A DNA stretch of 64,000 nt from Bacteroidia bacterium (GCA_020053795.1 JAGVMN010000004.1:1-64000); one strand, 5' to 3'. Shown: positions 9,393 through 18,938, numbered from the stretch's first letter. A program made the numbers and translations. Notes: a model not told the origin generated them from the letters alone.

Positions 9393-10541
9393 TCAGCCAT
9401 TCAGTAGTTGACGGGTTTTCGAAATGTAAGACAACTTAATACCTATAAAATCAGAGAGGTCTTTTAAATCAATTCTGTTTTGGTCAAAAGCCGAAAACGC
9501 TAGTGAGATATAGGTCCTGCCTTTTTCTTGAATGGCTTCTTTAGCAAGGTTTCTTCCTTCGGGAGTTTTGCTTCTCCCAAATGATGGTTTATTCCACACC
9601 TGATGTTTCTCATTGTAAAATGCCGCTGTGGTTAGCTTGTTTTCAAGCAAACTTCTGAGAATAGCTAAAGGCCCTGCATGAAAATAATTTCCAAGAGTAG
9701 TCAAATCTTTTAATCGCCAAATTTTATTACCTGCCAGTTTTTGTTCTTGCACAATATTCATTTGCAGGATTTCAGCAGAAGGAATTATTACTTCTGCTGA
9801 AAAAGCATTGCACCATTTTTCAATTTCAATAGTTGATTTCTCCGATAAGTCGCACAAACCGCCTTCGTTCAAAATGATGTGTCCTAACTCATGAAACAGA
9901 GTAAATATTTTTGCTGTTGCAGGTTCACCACCTCTTTTGATACCGATAATTGGAATTGCTTCATCGGTCAAAGAAAATCCTCTCAACCTATCTTGCGTCA
10001 AACCCAACTGGAATACTGCAACGCCAAGCGATTCAACTTTTTCAATGTATGCTTCCAAAGCATGATTGATGTTCTTTATTTCTCTTAACTCGTCAAGATT
10101 TAAAAACTGGCGAAGTCTAATTGCAACCAATTGCGGTTGGTCTTTTATAGAAGCAAAAAAGCTGAACTTAGGAATTTCAATTCCAAATTCCTGTTTCAAT
10201 TCAAAGAATGATTGTGATAAAGCACGGGCTTTGCGAATTGCCATGATTGACTTTTCGTGAAAGTTGCCAAGGTCTTTTGAATCAATTGTTCGTCTGTCTT
10301 TCGATAATGGTTTTTCCTTTGGTGGTTCTTTCAGAAGGAGCGTTGCAATGGTTCGTTTGTATGCTTTTGAAAACTCCTTCAACTCGTCTAAGGTGATTGG
10401 CTTTTCGCCGTCTTCCAACTGTGCCATTCTTTTGACTGATACTCCTGTTTTTTCTGCTGCCTGGTTTCGGTTTATGGCAAGCGATTCCCTTGCCCAAACA
10501 AGAACTTTGTGATTAACTTCTATGTGAATATTGTCGGACAT
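9393..10541 (-). CDS. XRE-family HTH plus ImmA/IrrE family metallopeptidase, putative antitoxin/regulator
   Basis: N-terminal HTH (LAINRNQAAEKTGVSVKRMAQLEDGEKPI) and FHELGHIILNEGG. The ORF runs to 10571, but a TAACTTTG -7 box at 10558-10551 supports starting at MSDNIHIE (10541). Confidence 0.9.
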   Translation of the reverse strand: MSDNIHIEVNHKVLVWARESLAINRNQAAEKTGVSVKRMAQLEDGEKPITLDELKEFSKAYKRTIATLLLKEPPKEKPLSKDRRTIDSKDLGNFHEKSIMAIRKARALSQSFFELKQEFGIEIPKFSFFASIKDQPQLVAIRLRQFLNLDELREIKNINHALEAYIEKVESLGVAVFQLGLTQDRLRGFSLTDEAIPIIGIKRGGEPATAKIFTLFHELGHIILNEGGLCDLSEKSTIEIEKWCNAFSAEVIIPSAEILQMNIVQEQKLAGNKIWRLKDLTTLGNYFHAGPLAILRSLLENKLTTAAFYNEKHQVWNKPSFGRSKTPEGRNLAKEAIQEKGRTYISLAFSAFDQNRIDLKDLSDFIGIKLSYISKTRQLLNG

Positions 10542-10550
10542 ATTTCTGTT

Positions 10551-10558
10551 CAAAGTTA
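10551..10558 (-). promoter_or_regulatory. Putative -7 element TAACTTTG for the XRE/ImmA-DUF4411 operon
   Basis: Matches TAnnTTTG, 9 nt upstream of the revised ATG. No convincing -33 TTG at canonical spacing. Confidence 0.35.
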
Positions 10559-10578
10559 GAAATATTTTCAAGTGTTTT

Positions 10579-10767
10579 CTATTCTTCAGTCACCAAAGTA
10601 ATTTTCTCCTCACTCATGGCATATTCCCATAGTTCAACTTTCTTTATTGTCGCTCTTATTTGTTCCAGTATAGTCTGGGTTTCTCTTGGAAACCCTGCTG
10701 TGTATTCATCAAGATCTTTGGCCGGAGTGGTCTTTATAAGGCAAAAATACAATTCCTTAATTGCCAA
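10579..10767 (-). pseudogene. Truncated N-terminal DUF1801 fragment (copy B)
   Basis: IKTTPAKDLDEYTAGFPRETQTILEQIRATIKK followed by an unrelated tail. The position matching the ATG of copy A is ATA here. Confidence 0.7.
10638..10741. repeat. Direct repeat copy B flanking the XRE/DUF4411 cassette
   Basis: 104 bp aligning in the same orientation to 8649-8747. Confidence 0.85.
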
Positions 10768-10844
10768 GAAAGATTTGCATATTTGGAATTCAGATTAATA
10801 CTTGACAAGTGAAAAACACCTGAAACCTATAAAATTTTAAAACA

Positions 10845-10881
10845 CAAAAACCCCACCACCAACAAACAGGCAGCAGGGTTT
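10845..10881 (-). terminator. Rho-independent terminator-like hairpin downstream of the VWA gene
   Basis: Minus strand AAACCCTGCTGCC-loop-GGTGGTGGGGTTTTTG: 13-bp stem if G-U pairs are allowed, followed by a short T run. Confidence 0.6.
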
Positions 10882-10906
10882 GTAAACCAACTTGAAAAAC
10901 CCGAAT

Positions 10907-12163
10907 TTATTCTTTCACGGTACCTTTCAGTTCTATGCCTTTGCCGCCTGTTTGTTTCTTCATGGTGCTGTAAACCTTGTTGGAGAAACTGTTGGAACTG
11001 ACATCTGATTCCGATGCTGTTTTGGTTTTGATGTACTCGTTTCGTTTTGATATATTTAGCTGCAATGCTGCCCGGGCAGAGTCGCGATCGGCTTTCATTT
11101 TTTGCAGATAGGCTGTCCTTTGGGCCACCGTCAAGGGTTGCAGGGTTTCTGATAAAAGCTCTTTGCGGATGGTATCAACTTTCACCACACCGTTGGCGTA
11201 GTCTGTCACCAGATCGTTTTTGAAATAGACGTCTTTGGTCACACCCTTAGTGGTTTTGTACTCTGCACGGCTGGCATTTTCGCTGGATTTCCCTTTGCTG
11301 TAAATGTCGTTTGCCTGCACTTTGCTACTTTCTTTTGAGACTCTAATTGTGTACGTACCGTAATAAACCACGGTGTTGTCAATGGTGTTTTGCAATCGGG
11401 CAATGTCATCATCATAAGGAGTGGTTAGCACATAGCCGTTGGCATTTTGATCTACAGGAATATAATCCCCGCCGGTGATCATAGCCACTTCACGCCAAAC
11501 TTGTTCGGCACCGGCACAGTTGCCCATTTTCAGGGTATTGATATAAATGCCTTTTTTCACCGCCTCGCGACAGGTGACCGGATATTTAACATCGTTTTGG
11601 TAATCCATATGTGGCGGACAATCACCCACCTGAAACACCGCTTTGTAAACGGCGGTGTCCGCATACCACTGAAACTTATTGACGGCATCGAACAAAGCCT
11701 GATTGACACTTTCGGGCGAATCGCCGCCTCCGGTGGCCACCATGTCCATCAGTTTGCCATAAACAGAGTCTATGTCTTCTGTAAATTCAATTCTTTTGGT
11801 TACAAAGTCATCACCACGGTCGCGGTAAAACACCATCCCGATTTGTAATTCGGGTTTGGGATCGGCCTGAAGAAGGCTGCTGGCGATGCTCCAGATTTTT
11901 TGCTTGGCTGTGGCAATCAGTCCACCCATGCTTCCGGTAACATCGAGGCAAAACACCAATTGGATGCGTTTGCTCTGCTCCAAAGTTGGTTGACCCTCAG
12001 AATTGAGATTGTTAAGATTTGGATTTTGAGAAATAGGGGGTTGAAGTTGGTGAGGTTGAACGAGAATACTTTGGGGATGATTCCACTCCTTGTCGGGTTG
12101 TGCCGTTGTACTGCCCAGGCATGTCACACATACCCAAAGGCCAATGATTGTTGTTGCTTTCAT
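10907..12163 (-). CDS. Secreted VWA domain-containing protein
   Basis: Signal peptide; VFCLDVTGSMGGLIATAKQKIWSIA MIDAS-like motif. Confidence 0.85.
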   Translation of the reverse strand: MKATTIIGLWVCVTCLGSTTAQPDKEWNHPQSILVQPHQLQPPISQNPNLNNLNSEGQPTLEQSKRIQLVFCLDVTGSMGGLIATAKQKIWSIASSLLQADPKPELQIGMVFYRDRGDDFVTKRIEFTEDIDSVYGKLMDMVATGGGDSPESVNQALFDAVNKFQWYADTAVYKAVFQVGDCPPHMDYQNDVKYPVTCREAVKKGIYINTLKMGNCAGAEQVWREVAMITGGDYIPVDQNANGYVLTTPYDDDIARLQNTIDNTVVYYGTYTIRVSKESSKVQANDIYSKGKSSENASRAEYKTTKGVTKDVYFKNDLVTDYANGVVKVDTIRKELLSETLQPLTVAQRTAYLQKMKADRDSARAALQLNISKRNEYIKTKTASESDVSSNSFSNKVYSTMKKQTGGKGIELKGTVKE

Positions 12164-12204
12164 AATTTTAGGATTTATTTTTTGCTTTAAGTTTTCACTC
12201 TATT

Positions 12205-12298
12205 GGCCCCTGAGTTTGTCGAAGGGCTCTTTTAATTTGAGCCGCGAAGCATCGCGGCTTTACTTTGGGTTTGTACCCTGACCGAAGTCGAAGGGTCA
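12205..12298. repeat. REP-like palindromic repeat element
   Basis: Two related units (CCCCTGAGTTTGTCGAAGGGC and ACCCTGACCGAAGTCGAAGGGTC) flank a perfect hairpin AGCCGCGA-AGCA-TCGCGGCT (12240-12259). Confidence 0.65.
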
Positions 12299-13315
12299 CT
12301 TCTTATAGTAGTTCAAGTGAATTTTCTGTCCGTTGCTTTTCAGCATGGTACCACTTTGCATTACCTGTGTTTCTTGTTTGTCTTCGTCCTGCAGAAATTC
12401 GCTGAGAAAAGCCATGACCCTTGATGCGGCAATGGCCACAACTGAACCATAAGTGATGGCATCAACGGCCGCAGATTTAATCAGTTGCGGAGACTGTTTG
12501 CGGAACATCTGGTTGGTGGCAAACAAATCTGCACTGATGATGGTATCCCCTGTGACGGCTACAAAGCCTATATAATTGGAGTCTTCCAACATCAGTTTTT
12601 CATAGTGCTTCATATATTTGGCTACTTCAGTATTCAGGGCATCGGAGTTTTGAAGGGCTGCATAGGTGCCGGAGGAAGTTTGTGATTTGTTTTTCTTAGT
12701 GGCATCGGCCACTTCTTCCCAAACCTTGCCCTGGTTTTTATCAACGACGGCTTTCCTTCTAACCTGTCCGGTTGCGACTCCAATGGTACCGTTAAACTGG
12801 TATCCGCTGTTTTGTGGCGTCCATCGGCCATGCTCCACACAAAAAACCGATACCTGCACTTTGCCACTCTTAGGTGGCAACATTACATCCTGCCCAATGA
12901 CCCGGTCCTGCTTTCCGCCGGTAACAACTTCCCCTGCTAAAATCATAATGGTGTCTTTAGAAATGTTTTCGATCTCCAATGTGTTGACGGTACCATCTCC
13001 CAATTCAGTAACCTTAATTTTTTTTGCTTTCAAAGCTTCCTGCAAACTGGTGTGATTGCCAATGCTTTTATACTCGTTTCTAAGGGTTTCGTTGGCACGC
13101 AGCATATAGATACGCAGGTTGCCGTAGGTGAAGCGGTCTTCCATTTTTTTGAAGTCGCTGTTTTCGTTCAGTGTGTATTTGCCGTTTTCCTGGCTGACAA
13201 AAGTTGGGTTGCCGACACTGATGTTTTGAAGGTTTAGTTGTGCCCTCGATGTTTCAAAGGCAAACAGTGCAATAATAAAAAGGTATTTTTTCATGACGTT
13301 TTGTGTTAAATTCAA
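12296..13315 (-). CDS. ARPP-1/DUF6569-like secreted protein
   Basis: Signal peptide (from MKKYLFIIALFAFETSRAQ); IENISKDTIMILAGEVVTGGKQDRVIGQDVMLPPKSGKVQVSVFCVEHGRW resembles the ARPP-1 family. Confidence 0.65.
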   Translation of the reverse strand: MNLTQNVMKKYLFIIALFAFETSRAQLNLQNISVGNPTFVSQENGKYTLNENSDFKKMEDRFTYGNLRIYMLRANETLRNEYKSIGNHTSLQEALKAKKIKVTELGDGTVNTLEIENISKDTIMILAGEVVTGGKQDRVIGQDVMLPPKSGKVQVSVFCVEHGRWTPQNSGYQFNGTIGVATGQVRRKAVVDKNQGKVWEEVADATKKNKSQTSSGTYAALQNSDALNTEVAKYMKHYEKLMLEDSNYIGFVAVTGDTIISADLFATNQMFRKQSPQLIKSAAVDAITYGSVVAIAASRVMAFLSEFLQDEDKQETQVMQSGTMLKSNGQKIHLNYYKK

Positions 13316-13443
13316 TTCAAAGGTCTGGTGCCTTTTTTAACTATTTTTTTGAAATGAGTGAAACGCCGTGGCAAATGAGTGAATGCTTACCTTTTGCTTG
13401 TGAACAGGCATTATAGCCAAAAGAAAAACCCCGAATTCAGATT

Positions 13444-15423
13444 ATGGCATTTTTTCGCTGCTTATCTTTGCTTGAGTTTTTACAGGAAACATTGAAAATA
13501 ACATTTGTCATAGTGTTCATTCTGATTACCATTCAGGGGTTTTGCCAAACCAGTGGTGGTAGGGAAAATGTGACAAAAAAAGCCAAACAGGTAAGTTCTT
13601 CTACGCCTATGGAATTGGTGAACGAGGCCAACAAACGCTCGGAAACAGATGCTGCCAAAAGTATGGAACTTGCTACCACTGCTCTTGAAAGGAGTTTGAG
13701 TCAGAAGGATAAAAAGGGAGAATATTATTCTTACAATACCCTCGGAACACTCTATTACAATATCGGCAACTGGGCCAAAGCGGTGCAATATTTCACGCTT
13801 GCCCGCAACGGTTTCACAAGCATCAAAGACGAAAAAGGAAAATCCTATTCCGAAAAGTATCTGGCTCTGGCTCTGGAAAAACAAAAGAACTATGGCGAGG
13901 CTCTAAAGGTAACATCTTCCGCACCGAGTAGGGTAAGCAGTAAAGAAGAAGAAGTCAGAAGTAAGTATAATAAGGCCCGGCTAAAATCAAAAGCCGGTAA
14001 AGACAAAGAAGCCATTTCTGAATTGAAATCACTGGCAAGGGACACCACACTTTCTATTGAAAACAAAATTCAGATTTATAAGGAACTGGGAGATTTATAC
14101 GTGGCAAGTAATGATACCGCTAGTGCTTTTAAAGCTTATGATGAGGTTTTGCAGGTAGAAAACGAAGGGACGTATCAGTTAAATTTATCCAAAACCGGAA
14201 AAGTGGGATATTTTGACGTGCTAAAAAAAGTGAGCGACCTTAACATCAAAAGCGGAAATGAAGCAGATAATTTCCTGCTTCAGAATACCATTCTGGCTCA
14301 GGGCTTGAAAAGCAAAGACCCTGATCTGGTGCAGGCTGCCAACCTGAACATCGGCACCACGCTGATGAGTCAGGATCAGGAAATTAAAGCCATTCCCTTT
14401 TTATTTACGAGTGCAAGCATTGCCCGTAGCCGCAGCAATCCGGTCGAAGAGCAGAAAAGCGTGAAGGAACTGGCTCAGGCCTACGAAAATCTGGGGCAAT
14501 ACGACAAGGCGTTGGATGTTTACAAGCGATATGTGCAATTGTCGGATTCTTTTAAAATCCTGCAGGCCGGAAGTGAGGAAGCCGCTTTGGCTTTAAATGC
14601 GGAATTTCTGAAGCAGGAAGACCGAATACGGGGACTGATGGACAGTCAAAAGGAAAAAGAAGTCAGCATTAAAAGGCAAAGAAATATTCTCTGGACGTTG
14701 GGTGGTGGGCTCATGCTTTTTGTATTGCTCACCTGGGCTTTGGTTCGGAACATTCGTCAAAAGCAAAAGGCCAATATGCTCATCAAACTGCAAAGTCTGA
14801 GAACACAGATGAATCCGCATTTCATTTTTAACTCGCTGAACAGTGTCAATAATTTCATCGCCAAGAATGACGAACGCAGTGCCAACCGTTACTTGTCAGA
14901 GTTCAGCAAGCTGATGCGGACCGTCCTTAAAAACAGTGATCAGGACTTTGTGAGCCTGGCTTCTGAGATTCAAACATTGGGCATCTATCTTGAGCTGGAG
15001 CATTTCCGGTTCGGTGATAAATTCGAGTACCGCCTTGAAGTGGCCCCTGAAGTAGAGCCCGAGGCGGTGCAAATTCCCTCCATGCTCATACAACCCTATA
15101 TCGAAAATGCGATATGGCACGGGCTTCGGTACAAAGAAGAAAAGGGCGTATTGGAAGTGAAGTTTTTTATTGAGGGCAAGAAGTTGTATTGCAGCATTTT
15201 TGATAACGGGATTGGCCGCAGGAAATCGGCGGAACTGAAAACCGATCATCAAAAGATCTATCAGAGCACCGGAATAAAAAACACCAAAGAACGGATTGAA
15301 ATACTGAACAAGCTGCACGGTACCTCACTTGGCATCACCATACAGGACATAGAGGAAGGCGAAGAAAAGGGGACATTGGTTAAGATTTCGCTGCCATACA
15401 TTATGGAGGAGATAGTTGTATGA
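13444..15423 (+). CDS. TPR-containing LytS-type sensor histidine kinase
   Basis: TPR repeats, TM helix (ILWTLGGGLMLFVLLTWALV), LRTQMNPHFIFNSLNSVNNFI H-box, HATPase motifs (IPSMLIQPYIENAIWHG, DNGIGR). Confidence 0.92.
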   Translation: MAFFRCLSLLEFLQETLKITFVIVFILITIQGFCQTSGGRENVTKKAKQVSSSTPMELVNEANKRSETDAAKSMELATTALERSLSQKDKKGEYYSYNTLGTLYYNIGNWAKAVQYFTLARNGFTSIKDEKGKSYSEKYLALALEKQKNYGEALKVTSSAPSRVSSKEEEVRSKYNKARLKSKAGKDKEAISELKSLARDTTLSIENKIQIYKELGDLYVASNDTASAFKAYDEVLQVENEGTYQLNLSKTGKVGYFDVLKKVSDLNIKSGNEADNFLLQNTILAQGLKSKDPDLVQAANLNIGTTLMSQDQEIKAIPFLFTSASIARSRSNPVEEQKSVKELAQAYENLGQYDKALDVYKRYVQLSDSFKILQAGSEEAALALNAEFLKQEDRIRGLMDSQKEKEVSIKRQRNILWTLGGGLMLFVLLTWALVRNIRQKQKANMLIKLQSLRTQMNPHFIFNSLNSVNNFIAKNDERSANRYLSEFSKLMRTVLKNSDQDFVSLASEIQTLGIYLELEHFRFGDKFEYRLEVAPEVEPEAVQIPSMLIQPYIENAIWHGLRYKEEKGVLEVKFFIEGKKLYCSIFDNGIGRRKSAELKTDHQKIYQSTGIKNTKERIEILNKLHGTSLGITIQDIEEGEEKGTLVKISLPYIMEEIVV

Positions 15424-15496
15424 AGATTTTGACTGATCTGTTTTGTCACATAATATTTTTCGGTTATTCGATGTTTAGAAAAACTCTTTCAAGACC

Positions 15497-16363
15497 ATGA
15501 TGAAAGCACATATTTCGACATTCTTTTTTGTTTTTACATTTCTGAATTCTGTCAATGGGAAACAATTTGAAAATGATAAAGGAAGTAATTCAGACTCTAT
15601 TAAAATTCCCTTTTATTTTGGACTTAATGTTAATGGTCCAACTTTTATTCAGATTAAAAATTCAATGGACAGTATTGTATTTAATCATGAAGGCGATTGG
15701 AAGGATTGGGGCTCCCAGTATCAAAAGACTTTATTAAAGGGGAAGTATCGAATTTTCATAAAGGTCGATCAAAACAGCTTGAATACCTTGATTGCAGAAG
15801 AACATTTTGAAATAATTGGGAATGAAACGCTAATAGATGTTTCTGTAGTTTTAATTAGAGGAAGGACACCTTGTAAAGAACTAATAGTAACTAAATACTA
15901 CGGTAATGAATTTGATATCAAGCTTAAGAGAATATGGAACCCACAATCCCAATTTGAAATGGATTCTTCCTTTCTTCCTGATTATGAAGTATTGAATTCA
16001 TCTGATTCTTTGCTTTATGGAATCTATCATAGGTTTTCTTCATCAATGTCAATTAGCTGGGTTCAACTTCACTATATTACTTTTTTAAGGTATCAAAAAT
16101 TTGAGAATGGTAATTGGTTGACTATTTCCTGCAATGCCCCGAGAATTCAAATGGGACTCAAGCCAAATGAGAAAGGTTGTACACTGAAGGATATGCGACT
16201 TGATTGTAATACTAATAACTTTCAAAAAAAAATTAGATATCGTGTCATTTTTCAGTACGGAATTAATAATACTATTGTTAGAATTCCTGAAAAGAGGGAT
16301 GAATCATTTACTTATATTGAACCTCATGTTTACCAAATATATGATGAATTTACAATCGAATAA
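15497..16363 (+). CDS. Hypothetical secreted protein
   Basis: 288-aa ORF with signal peptide; AT-rich compared with neighbours; no family recognised. Confidence 0.65.
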   Translation: MMKAHISTFFFVFTFLNSVNGKQFENDKGSNSDSIKIPFYFGLNVNGPTFIQIKNSMDSIVFNHEGDWKDWGSQYQKTLLKGKYRIFIKVDQNSLNTLIAEEHFEIIGNETLIDVSVVLIRGRTPCKELIVTKYYGNEFDIKLKRIWNPQSQFEMDSSFLPDYEVLNSSDSLLYGIYHRFSSSMSISWVQLHYITFLRYQKFENGNWLTISCNAPRIQMGLKPNEKGCTLKDMRLDCNTNNFQKKIRYRVIFQYGINNTIVRIPEKRDESFTYIEPHVYQIYDEFTIE

Positions 16364-16533
16364 TATTCGACCACAAGTATATTGTAATGTTGGTTTTTGG
16401 TTTGCAAATTTTCTTCTCCTAACTACCATTGTTCCGGTTGGAAAGTTTTGTGTCCAAAGCGGCACTTAAATCGGCCTCTGATAAATAGCGAGGTGTGGTA
16501 AACGAAATTTAATAATAGTCTGAGTGCATAATT

Positions 16534-17286
16534 ATGAGCATTAAAACAATCACCGCCCTCATCGTTGACGACGAAGCTGCCGCCAGAGAAACACTGTTGG
16601 CTTATATCGGAAAATACTGTGAAGGTGTCAACGTGATTGGCGAGGCGGCAGACGTTCCCTCGGCTGTTGAGACGATCAACCGCCTGAAACCGGAATTGGT
16701 TTTTCTGGATGTGGAAATGCCTTTCGGCAACGCCTTCGATGTATTGGAAAATACAGCCGCTATTGGATTCGAGACCATCTTTATAACCGCCTACAGCGAA
16801 TATGCTATCAACGCGTTTAACTTCAGTGCTGCCTATTATATCCTGAAACCGGTTGACATTGGCGAACTGATTAAAGCGGTGAACAAAGTGAGAACCTCCC
16901 TGAGTCAAAAATCAGTTCCGCGGGTTTCGCAGGTTTTGTATGAGAATATGCGGCATCCCGAAAACAAAAAATTGGTCTTGCCCACTACCACCGGGTTCGA
17001 AGTGGTGGCCATCAAAGACATTGTTCGCCTCAGCGGCAGCAGCAACTATACCGAGATATTCCTCAGCGACGGGAAAAAGAAAGTAGTCAGCAAGGTATTA
17101 AAATTCTTCGAAGAAATGCTTTCCGATCAAGGATTTATGCGGGTACACAAGAGTCATATCATCAACCTAGAACAAATAAAAAAATATCATAAGGGCAGGG
17201 GAGGGAGTTTAGAGTTGAGCGATGGTGTCGAGATAGAAGTTTCACCCAACAAGAAGCAAGAGTTGCTTGGGCATTTCGGGGGTTGA
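16534..17286 (+). CDS. LytTR family response regulator
   Basis: Receiver domain (ALIVDDEAAARETL, LVFLDVEMPFGNAFDVL) and C-terminal LytTR domain (FMRVHKSHIINLEQI). Confidence 0.95.
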   Translation: MSIKTITALIVDDEAAARETLLAYIGKYCEGVNVIGEAADVPSAVETINRLKPELVFLDVEMPFGNAFDVLENTAAIGFETIFITAYSEYAINAFNFSAAYYILKPVDIGELIKAVNKVRTSLSQKSVPRVSQVLYENMRHPENKKLVLPTTTGFEVVAIKDIVRLSGSSNYTEIFLSDGKKKVVSKVLKFFEEMLSDQGFMRVHKSHIINLEQIKKYHKGRGGSLELSDGVEIEVSPNKKQELLGHFGG

Positions 17287-17413
17287 TCAATCAATTGAAT
17301 TTTGATTTCGTTTTCAATCATTTTGATTCTTATTTCCATAGTAAGAACAACTTAGGTTTAAGTTCTTTGTTAAATGCTTCGAACACATTATCATCGCTAA
17401 AAAAGATATCGCC

Positions 17414-18586
17414 ATGAAAAAACAATTACTCATTCTTTCAGTCATTTTATCACCCGGTTTGCTGAAGGCTCAAATCACCCTGACCCAGGCAAATGCACCT
17501 ACTGTGTCTATATTGACTACGAGTGACACAGCAAATTCGGTCAAATTATTGGCAACCTATCCCGATTTGTCGGCCAAGACAAATGCCACCTGGGACATGA
17601 CATTGGTTAAGGACTCATTATTGTTTTCAACATTTAATGGAGCCATTACAAGTGCTGTTTTCCCAAATGCGACCTTTACAATTAAAAAGGAGTATTCATT
17701 TGCAGGTTCGTTGAAGTATTTCACCCAGGCAATGTTGGCGGTAACAGCCAACGGCGTTGTTCAGTATGGGGAGAGCATCAATCGTCAGGCGATTTCGCTG
17801 GCGGCAGTGAGCGGCGGAGCGAATGATTCATTAATTTTTCCAAAACAGGATGTCATTTTTTCCGCTGACAAGGTAGAAATAAAATACCCTTGCGGCATGG
17901 GTACCACCTGGGTTTCTTCACCCAAATTTACCACCAATTTTGGTATTACAATAGCTAGTTTGGGTTTGAACAAAACTAATGGTAAAAGACAAAGTGAATT
18001 GACTGTAACAAATACAGTTGTTGGTTGGGGAAAAATGAGGGTAAATGACAAAGGGGGTAACCCGACGGAGTATATGGATGTGTTGCAGTTGCAGATTGAA
18101 AATTCTATTAAAGACAGTTTCTTTTTAGCCGGAAAACCTGCACCAACAGCACTTTTGAATGCATTTGGATTGACACAGGGGCAAGTCTCAAAGTCCTACG
18201 AAAGGCAATTTCTCCGCAAAGGTGAATTCAGGCCATTGGTAGAAATTTCTTATACGGATAATACGTATAGCAAGAAGAACTTCTGTGAAGTTCACAAACA
18301 ACGGTTTCAGGCTGCTGCCGGTACAACGGATGTAACCACAAATCATTTTGAGGTTTACCCGAATCCGGTAACCGATTATTCTTTTATGATCGGTGGTGAT
18401 GATTTAAAGAAGGGAAACTTGAAATTTATTCTCCTCAATTCTCTCGGACAGGAAGTAATTGGTGCCGAAGTCCCTTCGAATGGTGAGGTGAATCTGTCAG
18501 AGTCCATTTCTTCCGGGCTGTATCAGCTTCAGTTAATGGCGGATGATCAGGTTTTGGGTGTGAAGAAAATTCATATTATCAACTAA
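17414..18586 (+). CDS. T9SS type A sorting domain-containing secreted protein
   Basis: Signal peptide; C-terminal FEVYPNPVTDYSFMIGG...ISSGLYQLQLMADDQVLGVKKIHIIN. Confidence 0.85.
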   Translation: MKKQLLILSVILSPGLLKAQITLTQANAPTVSILTTSDTANSVKLLATYPDLSAKTNATWDMTLVKDSLLFSTFNGAITSAVFPNATFTIKKEYSFAGSLKYFTQAMLAVTANGVVQYGESINRQAISLAAVSGGANDSLIFPKQDVIFSADKVEIKYPCGMGTTWVSSPKFTTNFGITIASLGLNKTNGKRQSELTVTNTVVGWGKMRVNDKGGNPTEYMDVLQLQIENSIKDSFFLAGKPAPTALLNAFGLTQGQVSKSYERQFLRKGEFRPLVEISYTDNTYSKKNFCEVHKQRFQAAAGTTDVTTNHFEVYPNPVTDYSFMIGGDDLKKGNLKFILLNSLGQEVIGAEVPSNGEVNLSESISSGLYQLQLMADDQVLGVKKIHIIN

Positions 18587-18608
18587 GAATCTATCCTTTA
18601 AAGAATAA

Positions 18609-18636
18609 AGAGCCTCTGAATTCAGGGGCTCTTTTG
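18609..18636 (+). terminator. Rho-independent terminator
   Basis: AGAGCCTCTGAATTCAGGGGCTCTTTT, 22 nt downstream of the 18586 stop. Confidence 0.75.
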
Positions 18637-18938
18637 TGCAAACAATTTTGAGTATAAACTTCAAAGTCATTTAGTTAGGGGTTAATTGTTACCTTTTAGA
18701 GCCGTAGGTTCGAATGATATTGTAAGGCCGGACTTTAGTCTTGTCAAGAAGCAACCACAATGAGGGATATCGGATTGGTGAAGATGCTACGTGGATTAAA
18801 TGGGTCGTCCCGTACATATGGGTCCTAACGTTTCAATCACTTTTGTAAACGGACTGAAGTCAGTTGTTACAATATTGTCCGTCCCTTCGGGACTGATTTG
18901 TTAACCAAATAACATTGATAAAAACACCATCTTTTGCC

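Noticed and set aside
8649-10741. Interpretation of the direct repeats as IS ends or integrase att sites
   Set aside because: No transposase or integrase lies between or beside them, and the repeats are themselves recognisable gene fragments.
18701-18720. GGTTCGAAT motif resembling a tRNA T-loop
   Set aside because: No complementary T-stem, acceptor stem or anticodon arm around it; same for a similar motif near 46028.
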